This document shows, one piece after another, positions 34,229-43,155 of a DNA stretch of 64,000 nt. Source of the DNA: Octadecabacter temperatus (lineage in GTDB: Bacteria; Pseudomonadota; Alphaproteobacteria; Rhodobacterales; Rhodobacteraceae). Position numbers and translations under genes: made by a program. The notes beneath the pieces are model-generated. The model made no database searches. It was given only the letters and a program-made list of their open reading frames with translations, and was not told the origin of the DNA. Each line of letters begins with the position of its first letter. Positions within the stretch are counted from its first letter, which is position 1. The stretch spans positions 2,232,001-2,296,000 of the forward strand of contig NZ_CP012160.1 in NCBI RefSeq assembly GCF_001187845.1. Direction: 5' to 3'.

Positions 34229-35470
34229 TTAGATGAAGCTCGCCGCCTTCAATTCGTCCGTCACACCAAGAACAAGCTTCTCAAGGTCCGCCACAAAATT
34301 CTTAGCAGATCTGAAACGGCGGACATCATGTACCTGACGGATCAATCTGATCGCTTTCGGTCCCTCACGATACCCGTCGAACAGTTTTTCTGGATCGGAC
34401 CTTAAAGCTTCGAGAGTTGCATGGCGTTCGTTGCCTTTACCCTTCCAAGACATGACAAAATTTGTTTTCGCAGGCTCGAATTCACTTGTCTGCTTTAACA
34501 ACCAAGTAGTTGTTGCTTTCGCGCCCTTATCTGCGGGAGGAGGGATATCTACAGTGACGGTTGTTTTTCGATCTTGTAATTCACACAGCACCTCAATCGC
34601 GAGCTTACTGTTTTTGAACAGATAACTCGCCGACAGCTCATACGTTTCAGCTAACCGCTTTCGATCATATGATAGAACGGCGTCGAACTCTGCCCGCCCT
34701 CCCAACTCATGACGAAGGTCAACAACGGTCGATGCGTGATGGGCCAATTTTGAGCGCAAGTCACGTCGCTCCTGGTGCCAACCGTGAACGATCTCGGTTA
34801 TGCCAGGCGTTTTTGCACTGAACCCAACTCCAACACCAGACGACTGAACAAATTCGCTCCATTCCTTAGGCATTTGGTCAAAAGTCACAACGCCACTGTC
34901 CTTATCCCAAAAGAACCCTGCAGCGTCCTCGAGGACGTTTCTTGCCAAGTCTGACAGTTCAGGTGCTTTTACGAAGCGATCGATCATCGCTCTCAATTCA
35001 GCCCAAGCAAAATGACAAATAACCCGCTTGCGGCGTTTATTGGCCGCAACGTGGTAGGGTAACTCGGACGCTGTTCTAGCAAATTCGTTGGAAATTGAAA
35101 TTACGCAGTCGACATCGAGCAATGATGCCAGATGCGTATAGTCTTGGATTTGCTCTGGCCTAATTTCACTTTTACCAGCCTTGGCTTCAATAAATGCTGT
35201 CCAAACAGATGAACCACGCTTGCATGTCACAAGCCCATCAGGGCGGTGATCGGGTATTTTTGAAGATGGAAATGAAACCTCCATGAAGCTTTCATATGTG
35301 CAGGTCTTGCCTGAGCCGTATCCACATTCGGCGAGGAATTCAGCGCGCAACTCTGGGATCAGTTCCAAAAGTCGCATAAAGACCGAGAGCAGCGTTCGCT
35401 CAGGTTTCTTATTTTTGTCCATCAAAGTAGGTTTCGGGCTTTTTGGTCTCAACTCTTCGATGCACTTCAC
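34229..35470 (-). CDS. PD-(D/E)XK nuclease-like protein of unknown system
   Basis: A 413-residue soluble protein with a GTG start at 35470 supported by AGGGAG seven bases upstream. The N-terminal third carries a restriction-nuclease-type core: HRPDGLV (Asp78), then FIEAKAGKS (Glu95, Lys97) sixteen residues later, then EQIQDY, which gives the QxxxY motif (Gln107, Tyr111) seen in Cas4/RecB-type nucleases. The following strand [11 protein letters not shown] is also typical. The C-terminal 280 residues are unassigned. The gene is AT-rich, stands alone beside lepA, and probably cuts or binds nucleic acid. A defence role is plausible but unproven. Confidence 0.65.
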   Translation of the reverse strand: MKCIEELRPKSPKPTLMDKNKKPERTLLSVFMRLLELIPELRAEFLAECGYGSGKTCTYESFMEVSFPSSKIPDHRPDGLVTCKRGSSVWTAFIEAKAGKSEIRPEQIQDYTHLASLLDVDCVISISNEFARTASELPYHVAANKRRKRVICHFAWAELRAMIDRFVKAPELSDLARNVLEDAAGFFWDKDSGVVTFDQMPKEWSEFVQSSGVGVGFSAKTPGITEIVHGWHQERRDLRSKLAHHASTVVDLRHELGGRAEFDAVLSYDRKRLAETYELSASYLFKNSKLAIEVLCELQDRKTTVTVDIPPPADKGAKATTTWLLKQTSEFEPAKTNFVMSWKGKGNERHATLEALRSDPEKLFDGYREGPKAIRLIRQVHDVRRFRSAKNFVADLEKLVLGVTDELKAASFI

Positions 35471-35574
35471 ACGCTATCTCCCTATTACATGCCAACGGTG
35501 CTCTACCCTACTGCGAAAATCAACCAAGTTTTGCAATCAAAAGGGGAGTTCAAAAATTGCCCGCGCCCGAACCG

Positions 35575-35645
35575 AGGTGTGGGCGAGAAGCGCCCTCCCC
35601 GTGGGGGAGGTGCGGGCGCTGCCAAAACTACGTTTTGGCAAGGAA
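35575..35645. repeat. Cluster of nested hairpins of unknown role
   Basis: Within about 70 bp stand CCTCCCC-GTG-GGGGAGG (35594-35610), an outer pair AGCGCCC / GGGCGCT (35589-35595 and 35614-35620, partly alternative to the first) and a perfect 9-bp stem TGCCAAAAC-TAC-GTTTTGGCA (35620-35640). They lie between the nuclease-like gene and the terminator of the TerB-like gene. It may be a mobile structured repeat or an untranslated RNA; nothing decides this. Confidence 0.5.
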
Positions 35646-35672
35646 GAAGGGGAGCGGCGAACGCTCCCCTTT
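35646..35672 (-). terminator. Terminator of the TerB-like gene
   Basis: A 10-bp stem AAGGGGAGCG / CGCTCCCCTT with a five-base loop begins about five bases after the minus-strand stop at 35677. On the minus strand the stem is followed by CTTCCTT. Confidence 0.65.
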
Positions 35673-35676
35673 GTTA

Positions 35677-36516
35677 TTAGACCTGTGGTTCGGCAGGCGC
35701 GCTCATCGCCTTATAAACCTGCGCCACATCCGCTTGGGTGAACCCAAGTTTTGCGCCGGCTTCGACTGCGAATTTCAGCTCGCTTTCGTCCAGTTTGCCG
35801 TCCGCAGCCGTGACCATCACCAACAGGCGCAGGGCTTGGTGCTTTTCTTCGCCAGTGCCAGACGCCAAGAAGCCTTTGATCTCTGGCGCTTCCATATCGA
35901 CGTCTGTGTTGTCCACGATTTCGCGAAGCTGCGGCACGGTGAGGCGCAGGTTGTAGATCTCTTTCACAGCGCGGGTGATCGCAGTCAACTCAGCGTCGTC
36001 CGCCGTTCCGTCGGACAACGCCGCCTGCAGCAAAAACGCCAGCGGGCCTTGCACATTGGTCGGAATGCCTGCCGTCAGTTCAGCCCGTTTGGCGTTGCGG
36101 ATTTTAGTCTGACGCATACCCCACAGGCCAAGCAAAACCAGCGGCACCAAGGCAATCAACAGCGTGAAGCCCCAAAAGACGCGGCTGAAATTCAAAGGCA
36201 CTTCGGGGGAAGAAATGGCGGTCAGTTCACCGGATGCGATATCCTTAAGGATGTCCTCTTCAGGATAGAGAAACAGGCTGTCCGTGTCGCAGCGGTTGTC
36301 AGCAACGGCGTAGGAATAGTTGCTCCAAACGGCGATCCACATGAGGTGATAGCGCTTGCGCAAAACGCAAAGGGACATTTCGTTTCCCGCGTTGTCCGTC
36401 CACTCGGTTTCGCTGTGGAAGAACATTTTCTCGTCCGTGCCATAGACGAATGCCTCAGATTTTTGCGGTATGACCGAGACGAAGAATACGGCGGCGATGA
36501 AGGACAATAATTTCAT
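35677..36516 (-). CDS. Membrane protein with cytoplasmic TerB-like domain
   Basis: A 279-residue protein with a signal peptide (to about residue 22, QKSEAF), a periplasmic region with cysteines to about 112, one transmembrane helix (VFWGFTLLIALVPLVLLGLW), and a cytoplasmic helical domain. That domain has two acidic repeats of the TerB kind (QAALSDGTADDAELTAITRA and VTAADGKLDESELKFAVEAG). TerB-like domains bind metals and join stress-response complexes. No tellurite genes are adjacent. Function unknown; a periplasmic sensor linked to a cytoplasmic TerB module is the simplest reading. Confidence 0.7.
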   Translation of the reverse strand: MKLLSFIAAVFFVSVIPQKSEAFVYGTDEKMFFHSETEWTDNAGNEMSLCVLRKRYHLMWIAVWSNYSYAVADNRCDTDSLFLYPEEDILKDIASGELTAISSPEVPLNFSRVFWGFTLLIALVPLVLLGLWGMRQTKIRNAKRAELTAGIPTNVQGPLAFLLQAALSDGTADDAELTAITRAVKEIYNLRLTVPQLREIVDNTDVDMEAPEIKGFLASGTGEEKHQALRLLVMVTAADGKLDESELKFAVEAGAKLGFTQADVAQVYKAMSAPAEPQV

Positions 36517-36700
36517 TAATCTACTTTACGTTGATGTTTCGTTAATTTTACTCGCCTGTACCTGACGTAAGGTTACTGATTAATCAATCGTGATATCGCC
36601 CCCCTTCCCCAATCCTATCCGTTGCGGCATACTGTGTTCAGCAGTTTGAGGCACCAACGGGGAAGACCCCGCAATAAGTTGGGCCCGTTAGTGAGGCGAT

Positions 36701-37033
36701 ATGAAGAATTTTGTTATTTTATCAGCACTGGTCGCGTTGACCGCTTGTTCGGGCGGCAATCGAAGCAATTCAGGATCAACACGCGGCGCAACCGGCGACA
36801 TTAGCCGCGCGTGTTTGGCGGCCGACCGGTCTGCCGCAAACCCAAGCTTATGTGGCTGCGTGCAACGCGTCGCCAATTCCGAATTATCGAGCCGCGATCG
36901 CGCACGCGTTGCGACGTTTATGGCCGATCCGGAAATCGCGAATGAAACTAAGATCAGCAACAGCAACGCAAATGATGCGTTCTGGGACCGCTACCGCGCG
37001 TTTATTTCATCGGCGCGCTCTCAGTGCGGTTAA
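36701..37033 (+). CDS. Small lipoprotein
   Basis: A 110-residue lipoprotein with lipobox LTAC (Cys16) and a serine/glycine-rich linker (SGGNRSNSGSTRG). A conserved-looking helical domain follows with three further cysteines (RACLAADRSAANPSLCGCVQ and a C-terminal SQCG). GAGG precedes the ATG. Similar short cysteine-bearing proteins are common in Rhodobacteraceae with no known function. A strong terminator follows. Confidence 0.75.
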   Translation: MKNFVILSALVALTACSGGNRSNSGSTRGATGDISRACLAADRSAANPSLCGCVQRVANSELSSRDRARVATFMADPEIANETKISNSNANDAFWDRYRAFISSARSQCG

Positions 37034-37057
37034 GCTAAACGCATGTATGACTAGATG

Positions 37058-37089
37058 AACGGGCGCCCATTTTTTTACGGGCGCCCGTT
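37058..37089. terminator. Bidirectional rho-independent terminator
   Basis: A perfect 11-bp stem AACGGGCGCCC / GGGCGCCCGTT with a T-rich ten-base loop lies between the convergent lipoprotein and copper-chaperone genes and is followed by TTCGTTTT on the plus strand. Confidence 0.9.
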
Positions 37090-37095
37090 TTCGTT

Positions 37096-37602
37096 TTAGT
37101 TGTCGGCGCTGTGATCCATGTCGGAATGATCCATGTCCGAGTGATCCACATCACCGCTCATCGCGCCATGCTCTTCACGAGTTTGATCAACCGGGATTTC
37201 AACAACAACTTCACCTGCGTGTTCAAAAACAAAGGTGATTGTCACGATATCATCCTGCTCAAACGGTGTGTTCAGGCCCATGAACATCACGTGCGCAGCG
37301 CCGCGTTGCATAGTGATTTCACCACCCGCTGGAAGGACAAAACCCTCTTCAACATAGGTCATCCGCATGACGCCCTCAGCATCCTCAATGTGTGTGTGCA
37401 GCTCAACCCGCGCGGACGCATCTGACATGACGCTAAGAAGGTGGTCATCCCCATCGCCGTGGTTGTGGATGGTCATAAAGGCCGCGCCCGCCATCGCATT
37501 GGAAGACCGCGCGTATTGGTCGTGAACCTCGATTTCAGCGAATGCTGGCATAGCAAAAGACAGTGCTGCGACAGCACCCATAAGTGTAGTTTTGAGGGAC
37601 AT
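37096..37602 (-). CDS. Periplasmic copper chaperone PCu(A)C
   Basis: A 168-residue exported protein with a signal peptide (ending AMPAFA). The PCu(A)C copper site is visible as HTHIEDAEGVMRM (His69/71, Met79/81), followed by AAHVMFMGL (His104, Met106). The C-terminal tail is a His/Met/Asp repeat (DHSDMDHSDMDHS) likely to hold additional copper. These proteins deliver Cu(I) to cytochrome oxidase. Next to it lies a small Cys-containing protein, probably in the same operon. Confidence 0.9.
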   Translation of the reverse strand: MSLKTTLMGAVAALSFAMPAFAEIEVHDQYARSSNAMAGAAFMTIHNHGDGDDHLLSVMSDASARVELHTHIEDAEGVMRMTYVEEGFVLPAGGEITMQRGAAHVMFMGLNTPFEQDDIVTITFVFEHAGEVVVEIPVDQTREEHGAMSGDVDHSDMDHSDMDHSADN

Positions 37603-37653
37603 AATCCGCTCCTGTTTTGAAAGTCTGAATGTTGGAAAAGTGAAAGTAAGTCT

Positions 37654-37995
37654 TCAGACGGTCAAAGGCGGGCCGCGCGCTTGCGTGCGTGTGGGGACAA
37701 CTGGGATTTGCAACGCCGTAACAGGCGTATGCGCCAGTGTTTGAATGTGGATAGCTGCGCTTTCAGCAGCAATCGGGGCGTCCGCAAAGGCCATCAACGT
37801 CAATGCGCAGTCAGGACAGATATGGACAGGTCCCATCGGTTCGCCCTGCGCGTCGAGTGTGACGGTCATGACCCCTTGGCCCGTACACAGGATCACCTGA
37901 CCAGACGCATCCCGCGCCATCCCACGCGCCATCGCCATCTGCTGTGATGTCACAGCGATGAGCAAAGCAAGCGTGAGGGTTAAGATACGGGTCAT
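37654..37995 (-). CDS. Small secreted CxxC protein, DUF2946-like
   Basis: A 113-residue exported protein with a signal peptide ending about AMA. It has one early cysteine (VILCTGQGVMTVTLD) and a CPDC motif (VHICPDCALTLMAF). The arrangement is like DUF2946 proteins, which often accompany copper genes. It stands 51 bp upstream of the PCu(A)C gene on the same strand, supporting a role in copper handling. The family call is from memory of the pattern. Confidence 0.6.
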   Translation of the reverse strand: MTRILTLTLALLIAVTSQQMAMARGMARDASGQVILCTGQGVMTVTLDAQGEPMGPVHICPDCALTLMAFADAPIAAESAAIHIQTLAHTPVTALQIPVVPTRTQARGPPLTV

Positions 37996-38055
37996 GGAGG
38001 AAGACCTAGCAGGGGCGTCCGGTTGGGAAAAGTGCTGAAAGGTCGCAGTGTCGCG

Positions 38056-38373
38056 CTACTGATCCAACTCCGTGAAGGTCAAGCGGTCGTGCTTGGCGGG
38101 GTCAATTGCGCGCCCTTGCCAAGCGATCTGGCAGTCCTGATCAGTCGCATCGTTGAAGGTGCAATCGACACTCCAACCAATCGCATAACCTGCATGGTAG
38201 GTGTTCATAGTCGAACAGATATAATCCTGCGTCGTGATGTCGCAAACATCGTCATAACAGATGCGCACAACAGGAGCGGAGTTGTCGGGCAAACTCCCGT
38301 CCGTAAAATTTGCGCAGCCCGCAAAAGCAGAACCGGACATGCAGGCAAAAATAATTGCGATCGAGTATTTCAT
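38056..38373 (-). CDS. Small cysteine-rich secreted protein
   Basis: A 105-residue exported protein with signal peptide MKYSIAIIFACMSGSAFA. Its mature part of about 87 residues contains six cysteines (GCANFTD, ICYDDVCDITTQDYICS, VDCTFN, DQDCQIAW), an even number suited to three disulfides. AAGGA lies before the ATG. I do not recognise a family. A compact disulfide-rich periplasmic or extracellular protein is likely. Confidence 0.65.
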   Translation of the reverse strand: MKYSIAIIFACMSGSAFAGCANFTDGSLPDNSAPVVRICYDDVCDITTQDYICSTMNTYHAGYAIGWSVDCTFNDATDQDCQIAWQGRAIDPAKHDRLTFTELDQ

Positions 38374-38444
38374 TATTAGGAGTCCTTAGTGCTTTTATTC
38401 ACCCTAGGGTTGAACAGAAAAGAATGGCAGAACTGTGACTCTCA

Positions 38445-38479
38445 AAACGAAAAAAGCCCGAACGCGATGTTCAAGCCTT
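38445..38479 (-). repeat. First copy of a 28-bp direct repeat (decayed terminator)
   Basis: The 28 bp at 38445-38472 are identical to 38983-39010. This copy retains GCCCGAAC and GCGAT, but the returning arm reads GTTCAAGCC instead of GTTCGGGCC, so the hairpin is weakened. It lies downstream of the PilZ gene on the minus strand. Confidence 0.7.
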
Positions 38480-38546
38480 AGCACGCAATGAAAAGTATCC
38501 AATAGTCGCAATTGGTGGACTACCGCGGACAAAAGGAACGTTTAAA

Positions 38547-38873
38547 TCAGCGTAGTTCAGTAAATGCGTGCGTGTGACGATGCAGAACGTGGCCTGTCGT
38601 TGTCGGTGCGTGGCGTAATTGTTCCAACTGACGTGGCCCAAGCTTGTGTTTGAAGATAACACCGCACTGGTCGTCATCCGCCCATCGAACCGTGCCAGCA
38701 AGGTTACCCGCCGAACAGCAAAGCGTTACCTCATCCCCCACTTCCAGCCCTTGCACATCAAAAACACCTGCCCCTGACGATGCGATATTCGTCAGATGCC
38801 CCTTTTGCACCTGTCCGGCGCATTTAAGCTCGATGGGGAAAATGGTGGGATATCTATGTGCTCGATAACTCAT
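38547..38873 (-). CDS. PilZ-domain protein
   Basis: A 108-residue single-domain protein beginning MSYRAHRYPTIFPIEL. The arginines near the start and the turn LTNIASSGAGVFDV correspond to the RxxxR and (D/N)xSxxG elements that bind cyclic-di-GMP, though the second is slightly off consensus, so binding is uncertain. LAGTVRWADDDQCGVIFKHK continues the barrel. The ATG at 38873 follows AAGGAG and replaces a longer upstream reading. It may regulate motility or surface polysaccharide; no partner is adjacent. Confidence 0.75.
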   Translation of the reverse strand: MSYRAHRYPTIFPIELKCAGQVQKGHLTNIASSGAGVFDVQGLEVGDEVTLCCSAGNLAGTVRWADDDQCGVIFKHKLGPRQLEQLRHAPTTTGHVLHRHTHAFTELR

Positions 38874-38982
38874 GGTGGGTCTCCTTGTCTGACAACAAGT
38901 GACCCTAACTCTTGAACAAAAGGTTATCGCGCGAATGCGGTGTTCTTTGTTCACCCACCGTTCACCATGAACCTTGAGTGGG

Positions 38983-39018
38983 AAACGAAAAAAGCCCGAA
39001 CGCGATGTTCGGGCCTTT
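38983..39018 (-). terminator. rpmB terminator, second copy of a 28-bp direct repeat
   Basis: An 8-bp stem GCCCGAAC / GTTCGGGC with a five-base loop is followed on the minus strand by TTTTTT, 22 bp after the rpmB stop. Its first 28 bp recur exactly at 38445-38472. Confidence 0.85.
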
Positions 39019-39039
39019 CAATCTGTCTGGTCGAGAGAC

Positions 39040-39327
39040 TTAAGCTTCGGCTGCTGCCTTAGCGATGTCTTTCTTAACCTTCAACGCGGCTGGTGACAGC
39101 TCAGCGTCTTTGGATTTCGCGAAGAACGCATCCAAACCACCACGGTGGTCAACAGTGCGAAGCGCAGCGTTGGAGATGCGGAACTTAAATGTGCGGCCCA
39201 AAGATTCGGACATCAAAGAGACGTCCTGCAAGTTTGGCAAGAAACGGCGACGCGTACGGTTTTTCGCGTGGCTCACGTTGTTACCCGTCATAGGGCCTTT
39301 TCCGGTCAGTTCGCAACGGCGAGACAT
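39040..39327 (-). CDS. rpmB: 50S ribosomal protein L28
   Basis: A 95-residue basic ribosomal protein. [20 protein letters not shown] and [13 protein letters not shown] are hallmark L28 sequences. The ATG at 39327 has AAGGA before it; extra upstream codons are not used. The C-terminal alanine/lysine extension ([13 protein letters not shown]) is normal for alphaproteobacteria. A terminator follows. Confidence 0.97.
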   Translation of the reverse strand: MSRRCELTGKGPMTGNNVSHAKNRTRRRFLPNLQDVSLMSESLGRTFKFRISNAALRTVDHRGGLDAFFAKSKDAELSPAALKVKKDIAKAAAEA

Positions 39328-39517
39328 AGCGTTTTCCTTGTTCATCAAAGGCCAGCAGCGTAGCGCGCGACCCTTTTTATCATAGCGTTGAAGCCCCGCA
39401 CGCGGCATGGGCTGAATTCATTGAGCGGGAATTAGGTGGATTCCTTTGCCCCGTCAAGTGCCAAGGCACCCATCAGAGCGCTATTCACATCTTTTCGCCG
39501 TTACGTTGCGGATGAAT

Positions 39518-40501
39518 TTACCGCGCAGTCGGAAAAAGCTGTGAAATCAGGTCTTCAGCGGCTTGGGCTGGGCGAATTTTGCCAGACGCCACGTCCTGCT
39601 CCAACGCCGCAAGTTGGGTTTTAACCGCATCGTCCGAGGTAAGCCGCGACAAAAGCCCAGCGCGGACCTCTTCTTGGAACCAAAACCGCGCCTGATCCCT
39701 ACGCCGCGCATCCCAAACGCCCTCTTCTTTGCGCCAATCGACCAGCGCTTTCATCTCATCCCATGCCGCTGTGATTCCGTCTTCTTGCAGGGCAGAAACC
39801 GCGACCGCTTTGGGGAAGTCGTCAGGGTCTTGCGGGCGCTTGCGCATCAAGCGCAACGCGCCGGCATAATCCGCACAGGTCCGCGTCGCTTGTGCTTTCA
39901 AATCCCCATCGGCTTTATTCACAAGAATAATGTCGCAGGTTTCCATGATCCCACGCTTCACGCCCTGCAACTCATCCCCGCCCGCAGGCGCTAGCAACAG
40001 CAGGAACAGATCAGACATCTCCGCGACTGCCGTTTCGGATTGCCCAACGCCAACTGTCTCAATCAACACCACATCGAAATCAGCCGCTTCACACAGCGCA
40101 ATCGCCTCGCGGGTGCGCCGCGCCACGCCGCCTAGTTGGGACTGACTAGGGGACGGACGGATGAACGCATTCGGGTCGCGCGATAACAAATCCATGCGGG
40201 TTTTATCGCCAAGGATAGATCCGCCAGAACGGGTTGAGCTAGGGTCCACAGCTAAAACTGCCACACGAAGCCCCAGCCCGGTCAGCATTTTGCCAAAAGA
40301 TTCGATGAACGTAGATTTTCCTACACCCGGCGTACCGGACAGCCCGATGCGCAACGCTTGGCGGTCCGTTCCGACGGCCCCGAGCAGTTCTGCCGCCAAA
40401 ACACGATCCGACGCACGCGTGCTTTCCACAAGTGTAATAGCTCTGGCCAATGCGCGGCGCTCGCCTGCGCGGATTTTCTCAGCTGTCGTCGCAATATCCA
40501 T
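39518..40501 (-). CDS. meaB: Methylmalonyl-CoA mutase-associated GTPase MeaB
   Basis: A 327-residue G3E-family GTPase that protects and loads adenosylcobalamin on methylmalonyl-CoA mutase. Walker A is [13 protein letters not shown], Walker B lies in [13 protein letters not shown], and the base-recognition motif is VNKADG. The downstream helical arm is present. No mutase gene is in this window, but prpE about 14 kb away suggests propionate use via methylmalonyl-CoA. Divergent from hrpB. Confidence 0.93.
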   Translation of the reverse strand: MDIATTAEKIRAGERRALARAITLVESTRASDRVLAAELLGAVGTDRQALRIGLSGTPGVGKSTFIESFGKMLTGLGLRVAVLAVDPSSTRSGGSILGDKTRMDLLSRDPNAFIRPSPSQSQLGGVARRTREAIALCEAADFDVVLIETVGVGQSETAVAEMSDLFLLLLAPAGGDELQGVKRGIMETCDIILVNKADGDLKAQATRTCADYAGALRLMRKRPQDPDDFPKAVAVSALQEDGITAAWDEMKALVDWRKEEGVWDARRRDQARFWFQEEVRAGLLSRLTSDDAVKTQLAALEQDVASGKIRPAQAAEDLISQLFPTAR

Positions 40502-40581
40502 AGGCGCTTTATGGGATCACCAACGCCTCACGTCCAGATCAGGGTGTTGTGTTTAATCATATTTGCCAAGATGTAGGACAT

Positions 40582-42996
40582 ATGAACGACGCACTCCCCA
40601 TTGATGACGTAATGCCCGAGCTGATTGCGGCTGTGCGGGCGCGCGGCTGCGCCGTCCTGCAAGCGCCCCCCGGTGCGGGCAAAACCACACGTGTTCCGCT
40701 GGCTTTGCTGGATGCGGGCATCGTTCAAGGCAAAATCGTCATGCTGGAACCGCGCCGTTTGGCTGCCCGCGCCGCAGCAGAACGTTTGGCGCAGCAATTG
40801 GGTGAAACGGCTGGGGAAACCGTTGGCTACCGCATGCGCGGCGAAACCAAAGTGTCCGGTGCCACCAAGATCGAGGTTGTTACTGAGGGCATCCTGACCC
40901 GCATGATCCAATCTGATCCTGAACTGTCGGGCATCGGCGCAGTGATCTTCGATGAGTTCCACGAACGCTCCCTAAACGCCGACCTCGGCTTGGCCCTCAC
41001 GCTAGAGGTCCGCGAGGCACTGCGTCCTGACTTGGTACTCATGGTCATGTCCGCCACTTTGGACGCAGGCCCTGTCGCTGAATTGGTTAACGCCCCCGTC
41101 GTGACGTCCCAAGGACGCGCTTTTGCGGTTGAACCGCGCTGGCTGGACCGCCCCTTGCGCAAAGACGTGCGCTTTGACCAAGCTGCAGCGGACCTCGTCG
41201 CACAAGCCGTCACTGAGACCCAAGGCGGCGTGCTCGTCTTCCTCCCCGGAGAGGGCGAAATCCGCCGCGTCCAAGCTCGCCTCGACGGTCGCCTCCCAAG
41301 CGATTGCTCCATTCGCCCCCTTTTTGGCGCCCTACCCTTCGCGCAGCAACGCGCGGCGATTGCTTCCGTCTCATCGGGCCGCAAAGTCGTCCTCGCAACC
41401 TCTATCGCGGAAACATCCCTCACGATTGAGGACATCCGCGTAGTCGTGGATTGCGGAAAATCGCGTCGCGCACGCTTTGACCCAGGCTCTGGCATGTCGC
41501 GTCTCATCACCGAACGCGTCACCCGCGCCGAAGCCACCCAACGCGCTGGCCGCGCAGGGCGCGTGGCTGAAGGTGTCGCCTACAAACTTTGGTCAAAAGG
41601 CGAAGACGGCGCTCTCGCCGCGTTCCCGCCCGCCGAAATTGAAGCTGCAGATCTTACGGGCCTCGCAGTGGAATTGGCCGTTTGGGGGGGCGATGGCTTG
41701 CCGTTCTTAACGCCCCCACCAGAACACGCCCTAAGCGAAGCACGCGTGTTGCTAACCGCACTCGGCGCGTTGAAAGATGGTCGCATTACCACGCACGGAC
41801 GTGCACTGGCGAAACTGCCGCTCCACCCGCGTCTTGCGCATATGTTGGTCACGGGGGGCAAAGCCGCCGCCCCCCTCGCTGCCCTGCTATCCGAGCGCGA
41901 CATCCTGCAAGGCGCTCCAAGCGATTTATCCCTACGTATCAAAGCGCTGTCCGGAGAAATCGGTGCACACCAAATCCACAAAGGTGCCCTCGCCCGCGTC
42001 AAACAAGAGGCCAAACGGTTGGCAAAACTCGCACCCAACGCGCCCGAACAGCCCTCCGAAATCTACGCCGCAATGGCCTACCCCGACCGCATCGCCCTGC
42101 GCCGTGCAGGTGACGAACCACGCTACGTTCTGTCCGGCGGTAATGGCGCGCACATGGACAGCGCCGACCCTCTCGCAGGGCAGCGCTTGCTTGTTGTGAC
42201 CGACACAGACGGCAACCCAAGAGAAGCCAAAATCCGCGCCGCCCTCACCATTTCGGAAGCCGACATGCGCGATGTGGCAGGCACAACGATCACCACCGTC
42301 AACAGCTGCGCTTGGTCCAAACGCGACGGTAAGGTTCTGGCACGCACCCAAGAACGCCTTGGCGCGATCAAATTGTCAGACACCGCATGGAAAAATGCGC
42401 CAGCAGATGAAATCGCCCACGCCATGCTCGACGGTGTGCGCATGCTTGGCTTTAAGTTCACAGCAGCCGCCGAACGCTTTCGCGCCCGCGTCGCACTGGT
42501 TCGCGCAGTAGATCCCAGCCTCCCCGACATGTCAGACACCGCACTGATGGAAACCCTCAACGACTGGCTTCTCCCCTACCTCAACGGCACACACTCCACG
42601 GCGCAATGGAAAGCCCACGACACGCTCCAAGCATTGCGCGCGATCTTAACGTGGGACCAAATGCAACGCGTCGACAGCCAAGCACCGGCCCAATTCACCA
42701 CGCCTTTGGGTCGCCATACTCCGATTGGTTACAGTGGCGATGCCCCCGAAATCACGCTGCGCATTCAAGAAATGTTCGGCACCACACAGCATCCAACTGT
42801 CGCAGGCCGCCCACTGCGCGTGACGTTCCTATCGCCGGGGCAAAAACCAATCCAAACCACGATGGATGTCCCCGGCTTTTGGGCCACATCCTACGTGGAC
42901 GTGCGCAAAGACATGCGCGGCCGCTACCCACGCCACCCTTGGCCCGAAGACCCAACACAAGCGGACCCGACCCTACGCGCAAAACCGCGTAAATAG
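40582..42996 (+). CDS. hrpB: ATP-dependent helicase HrpB
   Basis: An 804-residue DEAH-box-type helicase. Motif I APPGAGKTTRVPL, motif II DEFHER, SAT in VMSATLDAGP, motif VI QRAGRAGR and the C-terminal HrpB-specific domain (near PTVAGRPLRVTFLSPGQKPI) are present. It is a putative RNA helicase with no firm role. I start at the ATG at 40582, which has AGGA five bases upstream, rather than at 40549. It is followed by a family-type repeat. Confidence 0.93.
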   Translation: MNDALPIDDVMPELIAAVRARGCAVLQAPPGAGKTTRVPLALLDAGIVQGKIVMLEPRRLAARAAAERLAQQLGETAGETVGYRMRGETKVSGATKIEVVTEGILTRMIQSDPELSGIGAVIFDEFHERSLNADLGLALTLEVREALRPDLVLMVMSATLDAGPVAELVNAPVVTSQGRAFAVEPRWLDRPLRKDVRFDQAAADLVAQAVTETQGGVLVFLPGEGEIRRVQARLDGRLPSDCSIRPLFGALPFAQQRAAIASVSSGRKVVLATSIAETSLTIEDIRVVVDCGKSRRARFDPGSGMSRLITERVTRAEATQRAGRAGRVAEGVAYKLWSKGEDGALAAFPPAEIEAADLTGLAVELAVWGGDGLPFLTPPPEHALSEARVLLTALGALKDGRITTHGRALAKLPLHPRLAHMLVTGGKAAAPLAALLSERDILQGAPSDLSLRIKALSGEIGAHQIHKGALARVKQEAKRLAKLAPNAPEQPSEIYAAMAYPDRIALRRAGDEPRYVLSGGNGAHMDSADPLAGQRLLVVTDTDGNPREAKIRAALTISEADMRDVAGTTITTVNSCAWSKRDGKVLARTQERLGAIKLSDTAWKNAPADEIAHAMLDGVRMLGFKFTAAAERFRARVALVRAVDPSLPDMSDTALMETLNDWLLPYLNGTHSTAQWKAHDTLQALRAILTWDQMQRVDSQAPAQFTTPLGRHTPIGYSGDAPEITLRIQEMFGTTQHPTVAGRPLRVTFLSPGQKPIQTTMDVPGFWATSYVDVRKDMRGRYPRHPWPEDPTQADPTLRAKPRK

Positions 42997-43020
42997 GCCA
43001 ACTTCATTTTGTCTTTGTCT

Positions 43021-43068
43021 CAAAAATATCCCGGGGGAGTCTGAAGGACGGGGGCTGGCCCCCTCTTC
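43021..43068 (+). repeat. Rhodobacteraceae-type intergenic repeat, copy 1
   Basis: CAAAAATATCCCGGGGGAG followed by a short hairpin (GGGGGCTGGCCCCC) lies just after hrpB. An AATATCC / GGGGCTGGCCCC-like unit recurs inverted at 45600-45643. I remember similar units at many gene ends in Rhodobacteraceae genomes. Confidence 0.5.
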
Positions 43069-43155
43069 CTTTCCTTCGCTTAAGGTTCAAATTTTCAAAG
43101 AAAATTTGCGCCCCGCCCGCTGCAAGCGCTGATCGCTAGATCACTCCAACTTCAA

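Noticed and set aside
37105..37150. Short tandem repeats of GATCCATGTC
   Set aside because: They encode the His/Asp/Met metal-binding tail of the copper chaperone.
40827..41537. 236-codon minus-strand frame inside hrpB
   Set aside because: Antisense to conserved helicase motifs; Arg/Ser-rich translation with no domain.
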